Shown piece by piece: positions 16,070 through 24,198 of a stretch of DNA of 64,000 nucleotides. The notes below the pieces were generated by a model. That model made no database searches. It was not told the origin of the DNA and saw only the letters and a list, made by a program, of their open reading frames with translations. The position numbers and the translations under genes were made by a program. Position 1 is the stretch's first letter. The number at the start of each line of letters is the position of its first letter. The stretch comes from JAUASW01 sp036880965. Lineage in GTDB: Bacteria > Pseudomonadota > Gammaproteobacteria > Burkholderiales > Burkholderiaceae_C. Location: the NCBI RefSeq assembly GCF_036880965.1, contig NZ_JBAJMV010000002.1, forward strand, positions 186,001 through 250,000, written 5' to 3'.

Positions 16070-19000
16070 TCAGTCGCCGTGGCTGCCGTGACCGTGACCA
16101 GTCAGCTCCAGGTCCACCGGCATGCCCTTGGCATCAGCGCCGTCGAAGAAGAAGGGCTTGCGCGGCTTGTTGCGCGAGACCACTTCATTCATCGTGCCAG
16201 CCTCGTACAGGCGGCCGTTGATCATCACGTGGCTGATGCGGTCGCTCTGGCGGATGTCCTTGAGCACATCGCCCTCGATGATCACCAGGTCAGCCAGCTT
16301 GCCGGCCTCCAGCGAGCCGATGTCCTTGTCCAGGCCGAGGTAGCGCGCCGGGTTGATGGTGGCGCTGCGCAGCGCTTCCAGCGAGTTCATGCCGCCGAGG
16401 CCGAACATCCACATTTCCCAGTGCGCGCCGAGGCCTTCGCGCTGGCCGTGGGCACCGATATTGGTCTGCACACCGGTGCGCTGCAGCTCGGTCGCCGTCT
16501 TGGCCACCTGGATGACGTTGAAGTCTTCCTCGGGTGCAGTGACGCGGCGGATGCTGCGCGGTTCCAGCACGCTGCGCGGCACGTACTTGGTCAGCAGCGG
16601 ATGCTTCCAGACCTCGGTGCGCGAGTACCAGTAGTGCTCGCCGTCCAGGCCGCCGTAGGCCACGTTCAGCGTTGGCGTGTAGCCGACCTGCGTCTGGCTC
16701 CAGAACTGCTTCACGTCGTCGTAGACCTTGGCAATCGGCAAGGCATGTTCGACGCCGGTATGCCCGTCAACCACCATGCTCATATTGAGCTGGAACATCG
16801 AGCCGCCTTCGGGCACCACCATCATGCCGGTCTGGCGCGCGGCCTCGATCACCTGCTGGCGCTGCTCGCGGCGCGGCTGCTGGTAGCTCTTCACGCTGAT
16901 GGCGCCATTGGCCTTCATGCGCTTGAGGTGCGTCAGCGCGTCGTCGTAGTTGTTGATGACCGCGGTGAAGGATGTCTTGGCGCCGTAGAGGATGGTGCCG
17001 GTCGAATAGATGCGCGGGCCGACCACCAGGCCGGCGCGCTGCATCTCCGACTGCGTGAAGATCTCGCCGCTGCTGTTGCTGGGGTCGTGGATCGTCGTCA
17101 GGCCGAAGGCGAGCGAGGCGTAGTTGACCCAGCTCTGCTGCGGGATCAGCGCGCTCTCGCCCATGCCACCATGCCAGTGCGCGTCGATGAAGCCCGGCAC
17201 GATGGTCTTGCCTTTGGCGTCCACGGTCTTGGCGCCGGCCGGCACGGCGACCTGGCCCGCCCGGCCGACAGCGGCGATGCGGTTGCCGTCGATGACGATC
17301 ACGCCGTCTTCGATCACCTCGTTGCCGCGCATCGTGGCAATGCGTGCGCCGGTGATGGCGATCTTGCCGCTCGGCTTGTCGGTCGCCTGCATGAAGCCGA
17401 TCTTCACGCCGTTCTCGCTGGCCTTGTAGCTGGCCTTGCCGTCGGCGCCCACAGCGAATGCTGCCGACAGCGGCGTGGTGAACAGCTCATTGCCCATCGA
17501 AAAATGCAGCTTCTGGCTGTCGCCCGACCAGTGCATGCCGTCAGCCGCGTTCACGTCCAGCTGGCGCACGGGCAGCGCGTCCATCCTGGGGCCGACGGTG
17601 ATGGCCTTGCCGGTCTGGGGCAGGGGTGTCACGTAGGCGTGGAAGCGCTCGGTGAATCCGAGCCACTGGCCATCCGGCGAGACCGCATAGTCGGCGCCGT
17701 TGTCGTTGCGGGCGATCTCGATTTCGCTGCGGTCGTTCAGGTCGATGCGGACCAGCTTGCGGACGCTGTCCACCTCGCTGGTCGACTGGCTGCGGTTGAC
17801 GAAGAGCTGCTCGTTGCTGGCACCGAACTGCGGCGTGTCGCCGCTCTTGGTCACGAGCTTGGGCGTGCCCTTGCCGTCGGCCGAGACGATGAAGATGCCG
17901 GTTTCCAGGCCATGCCAGGGTGTCGTCAGGTAGCCACCGCGCGACTTGCTGAACACCACGCTCTTGCCATCCGGCGAGAAGCGCGGCGACAGGTACTTGC
18001 CCAGCGCGGTGGTCAGCACGGTTTCGCGGCCGCTGGCGATGTCGAGCTTGCGCACGCTGCCCAGCTTCTCGTCGTTCCAGGTCACGAACACCAGCTCCTT
18101 GCTGTCGCGCGAGAAGCTCGGATAGAACTCGAAGGCCTCAGCCTGCTTGGTCAGGCGGCGTGGCTGCGTGTTGCCCGCCAGGTCCTTGATGTAGAGGTGG
18201 CCCATCGCCGAATAGACGACGTTTTTGCCGTCTGGCGAAACGCTGACCCAGCGGAGTTGCTTGACCTCGAACTCGTCCGGCGCCACCACCTGCGGCACGC
18301 GCACGGCCTCGCGCACCTCACGCGTGTCCTTCACGTGGAAAGCGATCTCGCTGGCCGAACCCTTGAACGGATCGACTCGCCAGAGCTTGCCTTGCGCCCA
18401 GACGACGATGTTCTTGGCGTCCGGCGTCCAGGCGAACGACGGGTACACGCCGTAGACCGACCAGGCTTCCTGCAGGTCGCGTTCCAGGTGGCCCCAGGCG
18501 GCGAACTCGCGGCCGGTCTGCAGGTCCTTCAGGAAGAGGGTGCTCTGGTTGCGAACACGGCGCACAAAGGCCAGATACTTGCCATCGGGAGAGGGCGTCG
18601 GGCGAACCGCGCCACCGGCGCCCTGCACAAATGCTTCGGTGGAGCCGTCCCGCAGGTCCTGGCGGAAGATCTTGAAGATCTCGGCATTGCTGTCCTTGTT
18701 GTACTCGAACACGCGGCCCGGTGTGGCGTCGTTCGAGTAGTAGAGGTACTTGCCGTCGGGCGAGATGGCCGGCTCGCCCAGGTCCTTCTGCCAGTTCGGC
18801 TTCTCATTCAGCTGCACGCCCTTGCCGCCATCCACGTGGTACATCCAGATCTCGCCGGAGCCGGCCGAGCGGGTGCCGGTGTAATGCTTGCGAGCCAGCA
18901 GGTACTTGCCGTTCGGATGCCAGACGGGGTTGTTCAACAGCCGGAAATCTTCCTTGGTCACGGCCTTCGCGCCGGTGCCGTCGGCGTTCATCAGCCAGAC

Positions 19001-19420
19001 GTTGTCGCCACCGCCCGCGTCGCTCAGGAAAGCGATCTGCTTGCCGTCTGGCGACCAGCGGGCCTGGTGCTCCCAGGCCATCGAATGCGTCAAGGCCTTG
19101 GCCTCGCCGCCGCCAATGGGCAGGGTGTAGAGGTCGCCCAGCAGGTCGAACACCACGGTCTTGCCGTCCGGGCTCACGTCCACGCTCATCCAGCTGCCCG
19201 TGCGCACATCGATGTTGACGGTCTTGCTCGGGCCGGGCGGGTTGTTGACGCTCCAGGCCGGCTTCTTGGCGGCGCTGGCGGCCGAGGCCGCATCTGCGGC
19301 TGGTGCGGTGGTCTGGGCATTTTGCGCGTTGGCGCCGAGGTTCAAGCCCAGGGTCAGGGCGGCGGCCAGCAGGCTCAGGCGCGGGTGGCGCGGCGCGGAC
19401 TGGACAGCGAAAGTGATCAT
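16070..19420 (-). CDS. Exported TolB-propeller/amidohydrolase fusion protein
   Basis: A 1116-residue exported enzyme. ATG 19420 gives a signal peptide ending near GANAQNAQ. Residues of about 70-680 form WD40/TolB-type (PD40) beta-propeller repeats marked by recurrent SPDGK and FSPDGKSVVFS motifs; about 700-1090 form an amidohydrolase with metal-site motifs (FIDAHWHGGMG, DGHTGVEH) and the closing GSLEAGKLADLVIIEGDVL. Members act on peptides or cyclic amides, but the substrate is unknown. The last residues are His-rich (HGHGSHGD). The open frame continues upstream to 20242, antisense to the next gene; that part is not credible. Confidence 0.9.
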   Translation of the reverse strand: MITFAVQSAPRHPRLSLLAAALTLGLNLGANAQNAQTTAPAADAASAASAAKKPAWSVNNPPGPSKTVNIDVRTGSWMSVDVSPDGKTVVFDLLGDLYTLPIGGGEAKALTHSMAWEHQARWSPDGKQIAFLSDAGGGDNVWLMNADGTGAKAVTKEDFRLLNNPVWHPNGKYLLARKHYTGTRSAGSGEIWMYHVDGGKGVQLNEKPNWQKDLGEPAISPDGKYLYYSNDATPGRVFEYNKDSNAEIFKIFRQDLRDGSTEAFVQGAGGAVRPTPSPDGKYLAFVRRVRNQSTLFLKDLQTGREFAAWGHLERDLQEAWSVYGVYPSFAWTPDAKNIVVWAQGKLWRVDPFKGSASEIAFHVKDTREVREAVRVPQVVAPDEFEVKQLRWVSVSPDGKNVVYSAMGHLYIKDLAGNTQPRRLTKQAEAFEFYPSFSRDSKELVFVTWNDEKLGSVRKLDIASGRETVLTTALGKYLSPRFSPDGKSVVFSKSRGGYLTTPWHGLETGIFIVSADGKGTPKLVTKSGDTPQFGASNEQLFVNRSQSTSEVDSVRKLVRIDLNDRSEIEIARNDNGADYAVSPDGQWLGFTERFHAYVTPLPQTGKAITVGPRMDALPVRQLDVNAADGMHWSGDSQKLHFSMGNELFTTPLSAAFAVGADGKASYKASENGVKIGFMQATDKPSGKIAITGARIATMRGNEVIEDGVIVIDGNRIAAVGRAGQVAVPAGAKTVDAKGKTIVPGFIDAHWHGGMGESALIPQQSWVNYASLAFGLTTIHDPSNSSGEIFTQSEMQRAGLVVGPRIYSTGTILYGAKTSFTAVINNYDDALTHLKRMKANGAISVKSYQQPRREQRQQVIEAARQTGMMVVPEGGSMFQLNMSMVVDGHTGVEHALPIAKVYDDVKQFWSQTQVGYTPTLNVAYGGLDGEHYWYSRTEVWKHPLLTKYVPRSVLEPRSIRRVTAPEEDFNVIQVAKTATELQRTGVQTNIGAHGQREGLGAHWEMWMFGLGGMNSLEALRSATINPARYLGLDKDIGSLEAGKLADLVIIEGDVLKDIRQSDRISHVMINGRLYEAGTMNEVVSRNKPRKPFFFDGADAKGMPVDLELTGHGHGSHGD

Positions 19421-19567
19421 GAGACAGCTCTTTCGTGGTTGGAAAAGTGTGGAAAGAAACGGGCGGCGCGTGAGCATAGCGGCCCCTCGCAAAAGTGACC
19501 AAAGACAGGGGCTTGCGTGGCTAAACTGGGCAGGTTCGACAATGCATCGATCAGGGAGAAAGCAAGC

Positions 19568-20302
19568 ATGGACCAACGAGTCATCGGCGTGCCAACGCGG
19601 CTCTGCGCATGGCTGAGCCTGATCTGCTTGGGGCTGGGGCAGCCGGCCCCGGTAAAGGCCTTCGACGCGGGCGATCGGCGACCGGTGGCTTCGGCCGAAG
19701 CCGACCGGCGCGTCTGGTTGCGAGCCGTGATGCACTTTGATCTGACCGGGCAGGCCCGAGTGGTGGAGTTTCGCAATATCGACGGGCAGGTGCCTGCCGG
19801 TTTCATCGAAGTTCTTCAGCAGCGCTTGCTCAACGTGAAGCTGCAGCCGCCTGTGATCGGCGAGCAGGCCGTTGATTGGCGCACCGGCGCCATGGTGGAA
19901 GTGGAGATTCAGCGCAAGGACGACGGCGCCGGCCAGCTCACCATCAAGCAGCTTCGCTTTGCACCTTTGCTTGTGCGCCAGGTGCTGCAGGATCTGCCGC
20001 GCGCGCTGTCCGCGGCCCGGGCCTACGACCACCAGTTCATGGTGGTCTGCGACATCGATACGCAAGGCCATTGCGATCCCTCGATCGAGGCGCCGGTGCC
20101 CATGCCCGAGCCCGTGCGCAAGTGGGCGCTGGACAGTGCCAAGACCTGGCTGTTCGAGCCTCAGCAACTCGCCGGTCAGGCGGTGCCGGGCCGTGTCAAG
20201 CTGCCGATGCGGCTGCACACGCCGTTCGGCGAAGAAGGCCAACGCCCGATCGACTTCCGGGTGATCGATCCGATCAATCGGATGAGGTCATCGCGGGAAT
20301 AG
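19568..20302 (+). CDS. Exported protein of unknown function
   Basis: A 244-residue protein not recognised. ATG 19568 is preceded by GGGAGA and gives a signal peptide (about residues 10-32, ending APVKAFDA). The mature part has alternating hydrophobic strands and a CDIDTQGHCD pair of cysteines near residue 160 that could form a disulfide in the periplasm. It is the last host gene before dif and is transcribed towards it. Confidence 0.7.
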   Translation: MDQRVIGVPTRLCAWLSLICLGLGQPAPVKAFDAGDRRPVASAEADRRVWLRAVMHFDLTGQARVVEFRNIDGQVPAGFIEVLQQRLLNVKLQPPVIGEQAVDWRTGAMVEVEIQRKDDGAGQLTIKQLRFAPLLVRQVLQDLPRALSAARAYDHQFMVVCDIDTQGHCDPSIEAPVPMPEPVRKWALDSAKTWLFEPQQLAGQAVPGRVKLPMRLHTPFGEEGQRPIDFRVIDPINRMRSSRE

Positions 20303-20394
20303 CCTCCGCCACCGAATGCCGCCGGCTCCAAAGTTCGAGTGATTGGTCCTAGGGGGGGAATCATTGATGACAGGATTTGCTGTACGAATTCGCT

Positions 20395-20422
20395 TGTTTA
20401 CATAATACACACACGGTCCGTC
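20395..20422. repeat. attL: left Xer/dif hybrid site
   Basis: XerD-type arm TGTTTACATAA (20395-20405), centre TACACA (20406-20411), then CACGGTCCGTC (20412-20422), which does not look like a XerC arm. The left arm is therefore chromosomal dif and the right arm is element 1. The centre is shared with the sites at 28969 and 40212. The Xer-site reading rests on pattern; the arms resemble known bacterial dif half-sites. Confidence 0.8.
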
Positions 20423-20760
20423 ACATAACTGTTAGGATTTGCGGCTGCCTCGTTGCTTGGGAAAGCAATTAGGGCGGCCACTACGCAAGCCGCGACCTTT
20501 GCAGGCATGCCGAAGAGTCGGGCCATGCGCTCACGCTCTGCCGGGTCTTTTTCCTGCGAAACGATGGCGGCTAGCGCTGCTTCTCGCGGGTCCAGGCCGG
20601 CGACCTCGGCCAGTTTGGCGGCGATGTTTGGGCTGAGCTGCTTTTCACCTCGTGCGATGCGGCCGAGAAACGAATGGTTCTCGCTGATGGCATCAGCCAG
20701 CTTTCGCCTGCTGCCGAACTTTTCTTCAGCGGCTGCGATAAGGGTTTCTACGGATGACAT
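20398..20760 (-). CDS. Cro/C1-type regulator whose 3' end is formed by attL
   Basis: Probable lysogeny repressor of 120 residues: helix-turn-helix at about 15-50 (SRRKLADAISENHSFLGRI), then AGLDPREAALA, and a hydrophobic stretch KVAACVVAALIAF near residues 90-103 that could anchor it to the membrane. ATG 20760 is set by GGAGG six bases upstream. The last codons (V-C-I-M) and the TAA stop lie inside attL, and the stop is supplied by the chromosomal XerD arm. In the circular phage the same frame would run 32 codons further, to a TGA at 28876-28878. Confidence 0.8.
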   Translation of the reverse strand: MSSVETLIAAAEEKFGSRRKLADAISENHSFLGRIARGEKQLSPNIAAKLAEVAGLDPREAALAAIVSQEKDPAERERMARLFGMPAKVAACVVAALIAFPSNEAAANPNSYVTDRVCIM

Positions 20761-20820
20761 GTGCACCTCCGGTCGTCATAGTTCGCCACATTGTGTGCAC
20801 CTCCGGTGCACGAGCACCTA
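20761..20820. promoter_or_regulatory. Probable operator region of the element 1 repressor
   Basis: GTGCACCTCCGGT occurs twice as a direct repeat (20761-20773 and 20795-20807). The second copy continues into a palindromic block: GTGCAC, five bases, GTGCAC (20795-20811), then GGTGC ACGA GCACC (20805-20818). On the minus strand the copy next to the gene contains the GGAGG ribosome site, so a repressor bound here could autoregulate. The repeats are seen; binding is inferred. Confidence 0.5.
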
Positions 20821-20845
20821 AGGTCAACATGCGCCGCAATGTACA

Positions 20846-21307
20846 TCAACCTGGTGAGGATGCAAACGCCTTCAGCACGTCTGCCGTGTCGGGCACGTTT
20901 TTGAAGCGCAGCACTCGATATCCGGCCTTGGCGAGCAATGTGTCTCGCGCTGCATCGGCGGCCGCCCGGTTCTTGTGTGAGCTGTCGTCCAGCTCAACGA
21001 CGGCCAGCACCTCGAAGGCTTTGGAGCACACGACGAAGTCAGCGACTTTTCGGTCGAACGTTGCTCGGGTAGGGCGGTCCTTTGTGTCGAGCAGAGCCGA
21101 GAACGCCACCTGTGCCAAGACCAATGTGTCGGGCATCGCTTGCGAAAGCCTGAAGAACATTGCCTGCTCTCGCTCCGTTAGCGGTCGCTTTGCGAACAGA
21201 GTTCCGGTGGCCTTGCCGCCTGCTTCATTCGTTCGGAGCTTGGCCGTCACGAGGAACGCAAGGGCTGCCACGGCGAGCAGGACGGCTGCAAAAAATATCA
21301 GCTTCAT
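20846..21307 (-). CDS. Membrane-anchored DUF2726 protein
   Basis: A 153-residue protein with an N-terminal membrane helix (IFFAAVLLAVAALAFLV) and a DUF2726 domain, which is related to PD-(D/E)XK nucleases. Motifs visible include LTEREQAMFFRLSQAMP, a VDF-like strand (KVADFVVC) and the VVELDDSSH segment, where the acidic residues would bind metal. Function is unestablished. It lies upstream of the repressor on the same strand and may share its transcript; the rightward replication operon begins 15 bases from its start. Confidence 0.75.
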   Translation of the reverse strand: MKLIFFAAVLLAVAALAFLVTAKLRTNEAGGKATGTLFAKRPLTEREQAMFFRLSQAMPDTLVLAQVAFSALLDTKDRPTRATFDRKVADFVVCSKAFEVLAVVELDDSSHKNRAAADAARDTLLAKAGYRVLRFKNVPDTADVLKAFASSPG

Positions 21308-21322
21308 GGTGGGTGGTCAGTG

Positions 21323-21682
21323 ATGAGCGCGCAAAGCATACCGGTTAGCGACGCGCCTACCTATAGGGATTGGCTGACTGCACGCCTGGGTGAGCCATTG
21401 GACGGTGGTATCCGCACGGTCTATGTTCAGTTTCGTAAGCGGGGCGCTGTTCTCTGTGGCGTTGCGATTGAGGCCATCCCGGCTCAGCAGGGCCAAGACT
21501 GGTTTCGGATCAAGTCGAGCTTGGGGCTTTGCTCGGCCCCAGCTGCGAACGTACGCATCTGCGGCGGCGAAGGGTGCAGCTGTGCGCCTGACGCGCCAGC
21601 CGCGGGCGCTTGCGCCGCGCCTGGCGCGTCTCGCGCTGTCCCCCTCGGTAACACGGGGACAACAATCGGGGCAGGGGCATGA
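21323..21682 (+). CDS. Small phage protein of unknown function
   Basis: A 119-residue protein starting at ATG 21323 (a GTG three bases earlier is possible). The N-terminal 70 residues look folded (DAPTYRDWLTARLGEPLDGG, VYVQFRKRGAVLCGVAIEAI); the C-terminal half is rich in Ala, Gly and Cys (GGEGCSCAPDAPAAGACAA). It overlaps the rep start by the ATGA arrangement and is probably translationally coupled to it. Proteins in this position in other filamentous phages are poorly characterised. Confidence 0.6.
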   Translation: MSAQSIPVSDAPTYRDWLTARLGEPLDGGIRTVYVQFRKRGAVLCGVAIEAIPAQQGQDWFRIKSSLGLCSAPAANVRICGGEGCSCAPDAPAAGACAAPGASRAVPLGNTGTTIGAGA

Positions 21683-22845
21683 GGACAGAAGCCCGCCCGG
21701 TCCTTGCCGGAAGGCACCTGAAATGGACGCTGGAACAGCGCCAGGCCAAAACGGGTTGGATGGTGCATATCGACTGGCTCCGGTTCACGGTTCCGCTCGA
21801 TGCCATCGTCAAGCGTGAGCCTGCGCTGGTGGACCTGACGGCGCTTGACCTCCTTGAGCAGTCCGCCCGCGATGTGGTTCGCATGGCGGCAGGGGTTGAG
21901 TGCGCAGAGTACACCTCGGCTCACAAGGTTGCGGAAGCAGGGGCGCGGCTGATAGCCAGTTTGCTGGACTGTGGCATTGAGCCAGGCGAAGCGCTGGAAA
22001 AGGGCATGGACTTCTACTCTGCCCGTGCGCCTCTCGTGTTCGCTGGCGAAACGGTCGGCTTTGTGCTGGCTGGCGGCAAGGCGACGACGCAATCCGGCAC
22101 GGTTCACGTGAACTTGTTCGGCTCTGCAATGCTGCATGTGCCGGTGGATCGCCTTGACGGCTTGCGGGAGTTCCTCGTTGCCAATGACGGCAACATAACG
22201 CGGGTTGACCTGGCGCTTGATGTGTTCGAGGGTCGGTGCATCGATGAGGTTCGCATGGCCTACCTGGCCGGCGATTTCGACGTTCGGGGCAAGCGGCCTG
22301 GTCAGCGTGAGATTGGAAGCTGGACCCTCGGGCACTCGCGCACGTTTGAGGTTGGCTCACGCCAAACCGGCAAGATGATGCGCGCCTATGAAAAGGGCGA
22401 TGAAAAGCTCGGCCCGGAAGCGGACGACCCGTGGATTCGGTATGAGGTCGAGTTTCGGGACAACCATCGAATTATCGATCTTGATGTGTTGACCCGTCCG
22501 TCTGACTTCTTCGCAGGAGCGTATGAGTTCTGCGCGGACATGCTTGAACAGTTACGCGTCAACGCCAACGCCTGCCGGATCCCGACAGTCCCGGAAGTCG
22601 CTGACAAAACAGAAGAGGCCGCAGTGCTTCGCGTTGCGCGCTGGATCAAGCGCACGGCTGCGCCGGCTCTCTCAGTTGCTCTGAGCCTGGGCGGTGATCT
22701 GCTCGGCCAGATTCTTGACCAAGAGGGTCATCGGATGCCTAAGCGCTTGCGCGGCATCAAGACGGACGCTCTCCGGTCTGCATTCGAAAAAGTCGCCGAA
22801 GCAATGGCCCCCGCTTCGTCGCCGTCGTTGAGTGGGGCTGTGTAG
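21679..22845 (+). CDS. Filamentous phage replication initiation protein (RstA/Rep_trans-like)
   Basis: Nicks the replication origin to start rolling-circle replication. At 388 residues it is the usual length for the RstA/pII-like family (replication initiation factor, Pfam Rep_trans). Characteristic segments are HIDWLRFTVP near residue 30 and NITRVDLALDVFEG near 173, followed by IRYEVEFRD near 254. The origin itself could not be located by eye. The stop codon TAG overlaps the first base of a parS-like palindrome. Confidence 0.87.
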   Translation: MRTEARPVLAGRHLKWTLEQRQAKTGWMVHIDWLRFTVPLDAIVKREPALVDLTALDLLEQSARDVVRMAAGVECAEYTSAHKVAEAGARLIASLLDCGIEPGEALEKGMDFYSARAPLVFAGETVGFVLAGGKATTQSGTVHVNLFGSAMLHVPVDRLDGLREFLVANDGNITRVDLALDVFEGRCIDEVRMAYLAGDFDVRGKRPGQREIGSWTLGHSRTFEVGSRQTGKMMRAYEKGDEKLGPEADDPWIRYEVEFRDNHRIIDLDVLTRPSDFFAGAYEFCADMLEQLRVNANACRIPTVPEVADKTEEAAVLRVARWIKRTAAPALSVALSLGGDLLGQILDQEGHRMPKRLRGIKTDALRSAFEKVAEAMAPASSPSLSGAV

Positions 22846-22860
22846 TTTCGCAAGCGAAAC
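22845..22860. promoter_or_regulatory. parS-like palindrome, copy 1
   Basis: GTTTCGCAAGCGAAAC, perfect in its arms, lying exactly between the rep stop and the ribosome site of the ssDNA-binding protein gene. The GTTTC..GAAAC arms match those of the bacterial parS centromere (core GTTTCACGTGAAAC) with a two-base longer middle. It is a candidate binding site for the ParB-like protein of this element. Confidence 0.55.
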
Positions 22861-22873
22861 AAAAGGAATCGAC

Positions 22874-23176
22874 ATGAAGTTTCAATCGCAGATCACCGTC
22901 GTCGGCATGAAGGCCAACAAAGGCACGATGGAAAACGGCCAGGCGTATGACAGCACCAAGGTTTATGCGCTGACCGACCTTGACAACAGCAAGGGCATGT
23001 CCGTTGGTCAGGCGACCTCGGAATTCAACATCGGCACCAGCGATGAACTGGCGAAATACAAGCATCTGCCGTTCCCGTTCGTCGCCATGGCCGACTGCGA
23101 AATCGTCACCAGTGGCAAGGCCACGAAGACGGTGATTCACGCCATCAAGCCGTTGGAACCGGCAAAGAAGTCCTAA
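22874..23176 (+). CDS. Phage single-stranded DNA-binding protein (G5P-like)
   Basis: A 100-residue protein starting at ATG 22874 behind AAGGA. By size, position after rep and composition it is the analogue of filamentous phage gene V protein or RstB, which coats newly made single strands and delivers them to the assembly site. The pattern TVVGMKANKGTMENGQAYDSTKVYAL is that of an OB-fold strand pair. Similarity is of family type and judged by eye. Confidence 0.75.
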   Translation: MKFQSQITVVGMKANKGTMENGQAYDSTKVYALTDLDNSKGMSVGQATSEFNIGTSDELAKYKHLPFPFVAMADCEIVTSGKATKTVIHAIKPLEPAKKS

Positions 23177-23185
23177 GGCTTCCCC

Positions 23186-23389
23186 ATGGCGCGCTACCTC
23201 ATTCAGAGCGGCTACACGTTTGAGTTCCTGCACTGGGACGAACGAACCGGGGGCGTGAATTGGACGCCTAGCCTTGCCGTCGCAATCCGTCACGGGGTCG
23301 CGTCCGACCTGGAAGAGGTAGATCAGCTTATGCAGGATCACTGCGACCCTGGGCAGGCGTTCTATGTCGATTTGGACATGGAAACCTAG
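23186..23389 (+). CDS. Hypothetical 67-residue phage protein
   Basis: Begins nine bases after the ssDNA-binding protein stop, so it is probably co-translated. It is soluble, acidic, with several aromatic residues (YTFEFLHWDERTGGVNW) and no membrane segment. Its function is not recognised. Confidence 0.6.
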   Translation: MARYLIQSGYTFEFLHWDERTGGVNWTPSLAVAIRHGVASDLEEVDQLMQDHCDPGQAFYVDLDMET

Positions 23390-23468
23390 CGTTAGGCAAT
23401 GGTTCTTTGCGCCTTGCTGGCTAGTGCACCAGTAAACGCGTTTCTTGTCGCACTGTGAGGGGTTTGAT

Positions 23469-23531
23469 ATGTGGCCGTTTGCTCTGTGGTACTCGGAACC
23501 GTTCTGGTGCTTCTTCCCTGCGTTTTTCTGA
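23469..23531 (+). CDS. Possible 20-residue aromatic membrane peptide
   Basis: ATG 23469 with GAGG about eight bases upstream encodes MWPFALWYSEPFWCFFPAFF and stops. The peptide is extremely rich in Trp and Phe. It fills an otherwise empty 160-base gap. Minor coat proteins of filamentous phages can be this small, but chance cannot be excluded. Confidence 0.3.
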   Translation: MWPFALWYSEPFWCFFPAFF

Positions 23532-23552
23532 CGCGGTAGGTAGGTCGTCGCC

Positions 23553-23822
23553 ATGATTTGCATCCCACCGCCGCCGTCTGAAGTCATGTGTGAACCTGGG
23601 TTCGTTTGTGACCCTAGCGGCGGGGGTGCGCCTTATCGGCTTGCGGCTGGTGAGACTTGTGCGGGCTTGACCGTGTTAGAGCCTAACGATGTCCCGCCTA
23701 ACCCGTTTGTGATGACGACGGAAGATGGCTTGCTTGTTAGCTCTGCCGTGGCTTCCGTGTGGTGCCTGGCGTGGGCGCTCAAGGCTATTCGCTCTGTTCT
23801 CAGTGACAACTCGTTGGAGTAA
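23553..23822 (+). CDS. Small Cys-containing membrane protein
   Basis: An 89-residue protein, not recognised. The N-terminal half has four cysteines (ICIPPPPSEVMCEPGFVC, then TCAGL) and prolines; one membrane helix follows at about residues 58-78 (GLLVSSAVASVWCLAWALKAI). The stop is two bases before the next start. By position it belongs to the structural module. Confidence 0.6.
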   Translation: MICIPPPPSEVMCEPGFVCDPSGGGAPYRLAAGETCAGLTVLEPNDVPPNPFVMTTEDGLLVSSAVASVWCLAWALKAIRSVLSDNSLE

Positions 23823-23824
23823 TC

Positions 23825-24130
23825 GTGGCTGATATCACTTTGATTCAAGGGGCTGGTGTGACGGTTGCGGCGGTTGGTGCGGCTGTGTTTGTTGTTCATG
23901 TCACGTTGGCCATTAACCGTTGGCTGCGCGATGTGTTGGGCTACGGATGGGACTACACGGCTACAGATTTGCACGGGGATGCTTCAGGTGAGGGGCCGCC
24001 TCCGGACGAATGGGGGGATACGGAGCCTGCTGAAGAAGTGGGTGGGAATCCCAATCCAACGTTTGAAGATGACGACGGCAGAACGTGGGTTGTCGATCAC
24101 AACGGCGACTGGGTTGTGAAGTCATCGTGA
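23825..24130 (+). CDS. Leaderless coat-like protein with an acidic C-terminal extension
   Basis: A 101-residue protein from GTG 23825 with GGAG upstream. Residues 2-35 align without gaps to the mature major coat protein encoded 69 bases downstream: DITLIQGAGVTVAAVGAAVF against DLTAITGAGTEIAAVGGAVF, then a VV.V stretch and a terminal RWLR/KWIR basic patch. The coat protein's signal peptide is missing here, and after the helix comes an acidic, Pro/Gly-rich tail ending GRTWVVDHNGDWVVKSS. It is probably a minor virion or assembly protein that arose by coat-gene duplication. Confidence 0.7.
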   Translation: MADITLIQGAGVTVAAVGAAVFVVHVTLAINRWLRDVLGYGWDYTATDLHGDASGEGPPPDEWGDTEPAEEVGGNPNPTFEDDDGRTWVVDHNGDWVVKSS

Positions 24131-24134
24131 ATTT

Positions 24135-24170
24135 ACGAATCGGGCTCGACGCCGATACGGCTCGATTCGT
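24135..24170. promoter_or_regulatory. Inverted repeat upstream of the coat gene
   Basis: ACGAATCG (24135-24142) and CGATTCGT (24163-24170) are exact inverted repeats, with GGCTCG and CGGCTCG in the loop. It may be an RNA hairpin or protein site in the 68-base coat leader. No clear -35/-10 pair was found. Confidence 0.35.
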
Positions 24171-24198
24171 CCATACCTTTTCGGCGCGGAGATTGAAG

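Noticed and set aside
16079..19498. A 1139-codon open frame opposite the TolB/amidohydrolase gene
   Set aside because: Antisense shadow of a clear exported enzyme; no motif or ribosome site.
16070..20242. A 1390-residue version of the amidohydrolase
   Set aside because: The extra 274 codons are antisense to a credible exported-protein gene, and a signal peptide starts exactly at ATG 19420.
20395..20422. A tRNA or integrase-type attachment site at the provirus ends
   Set aside because: No tRNA sequence is near any of the three sites and neither element encodes a tyrosine or serine integrase; the arms fit Xer sites instead.
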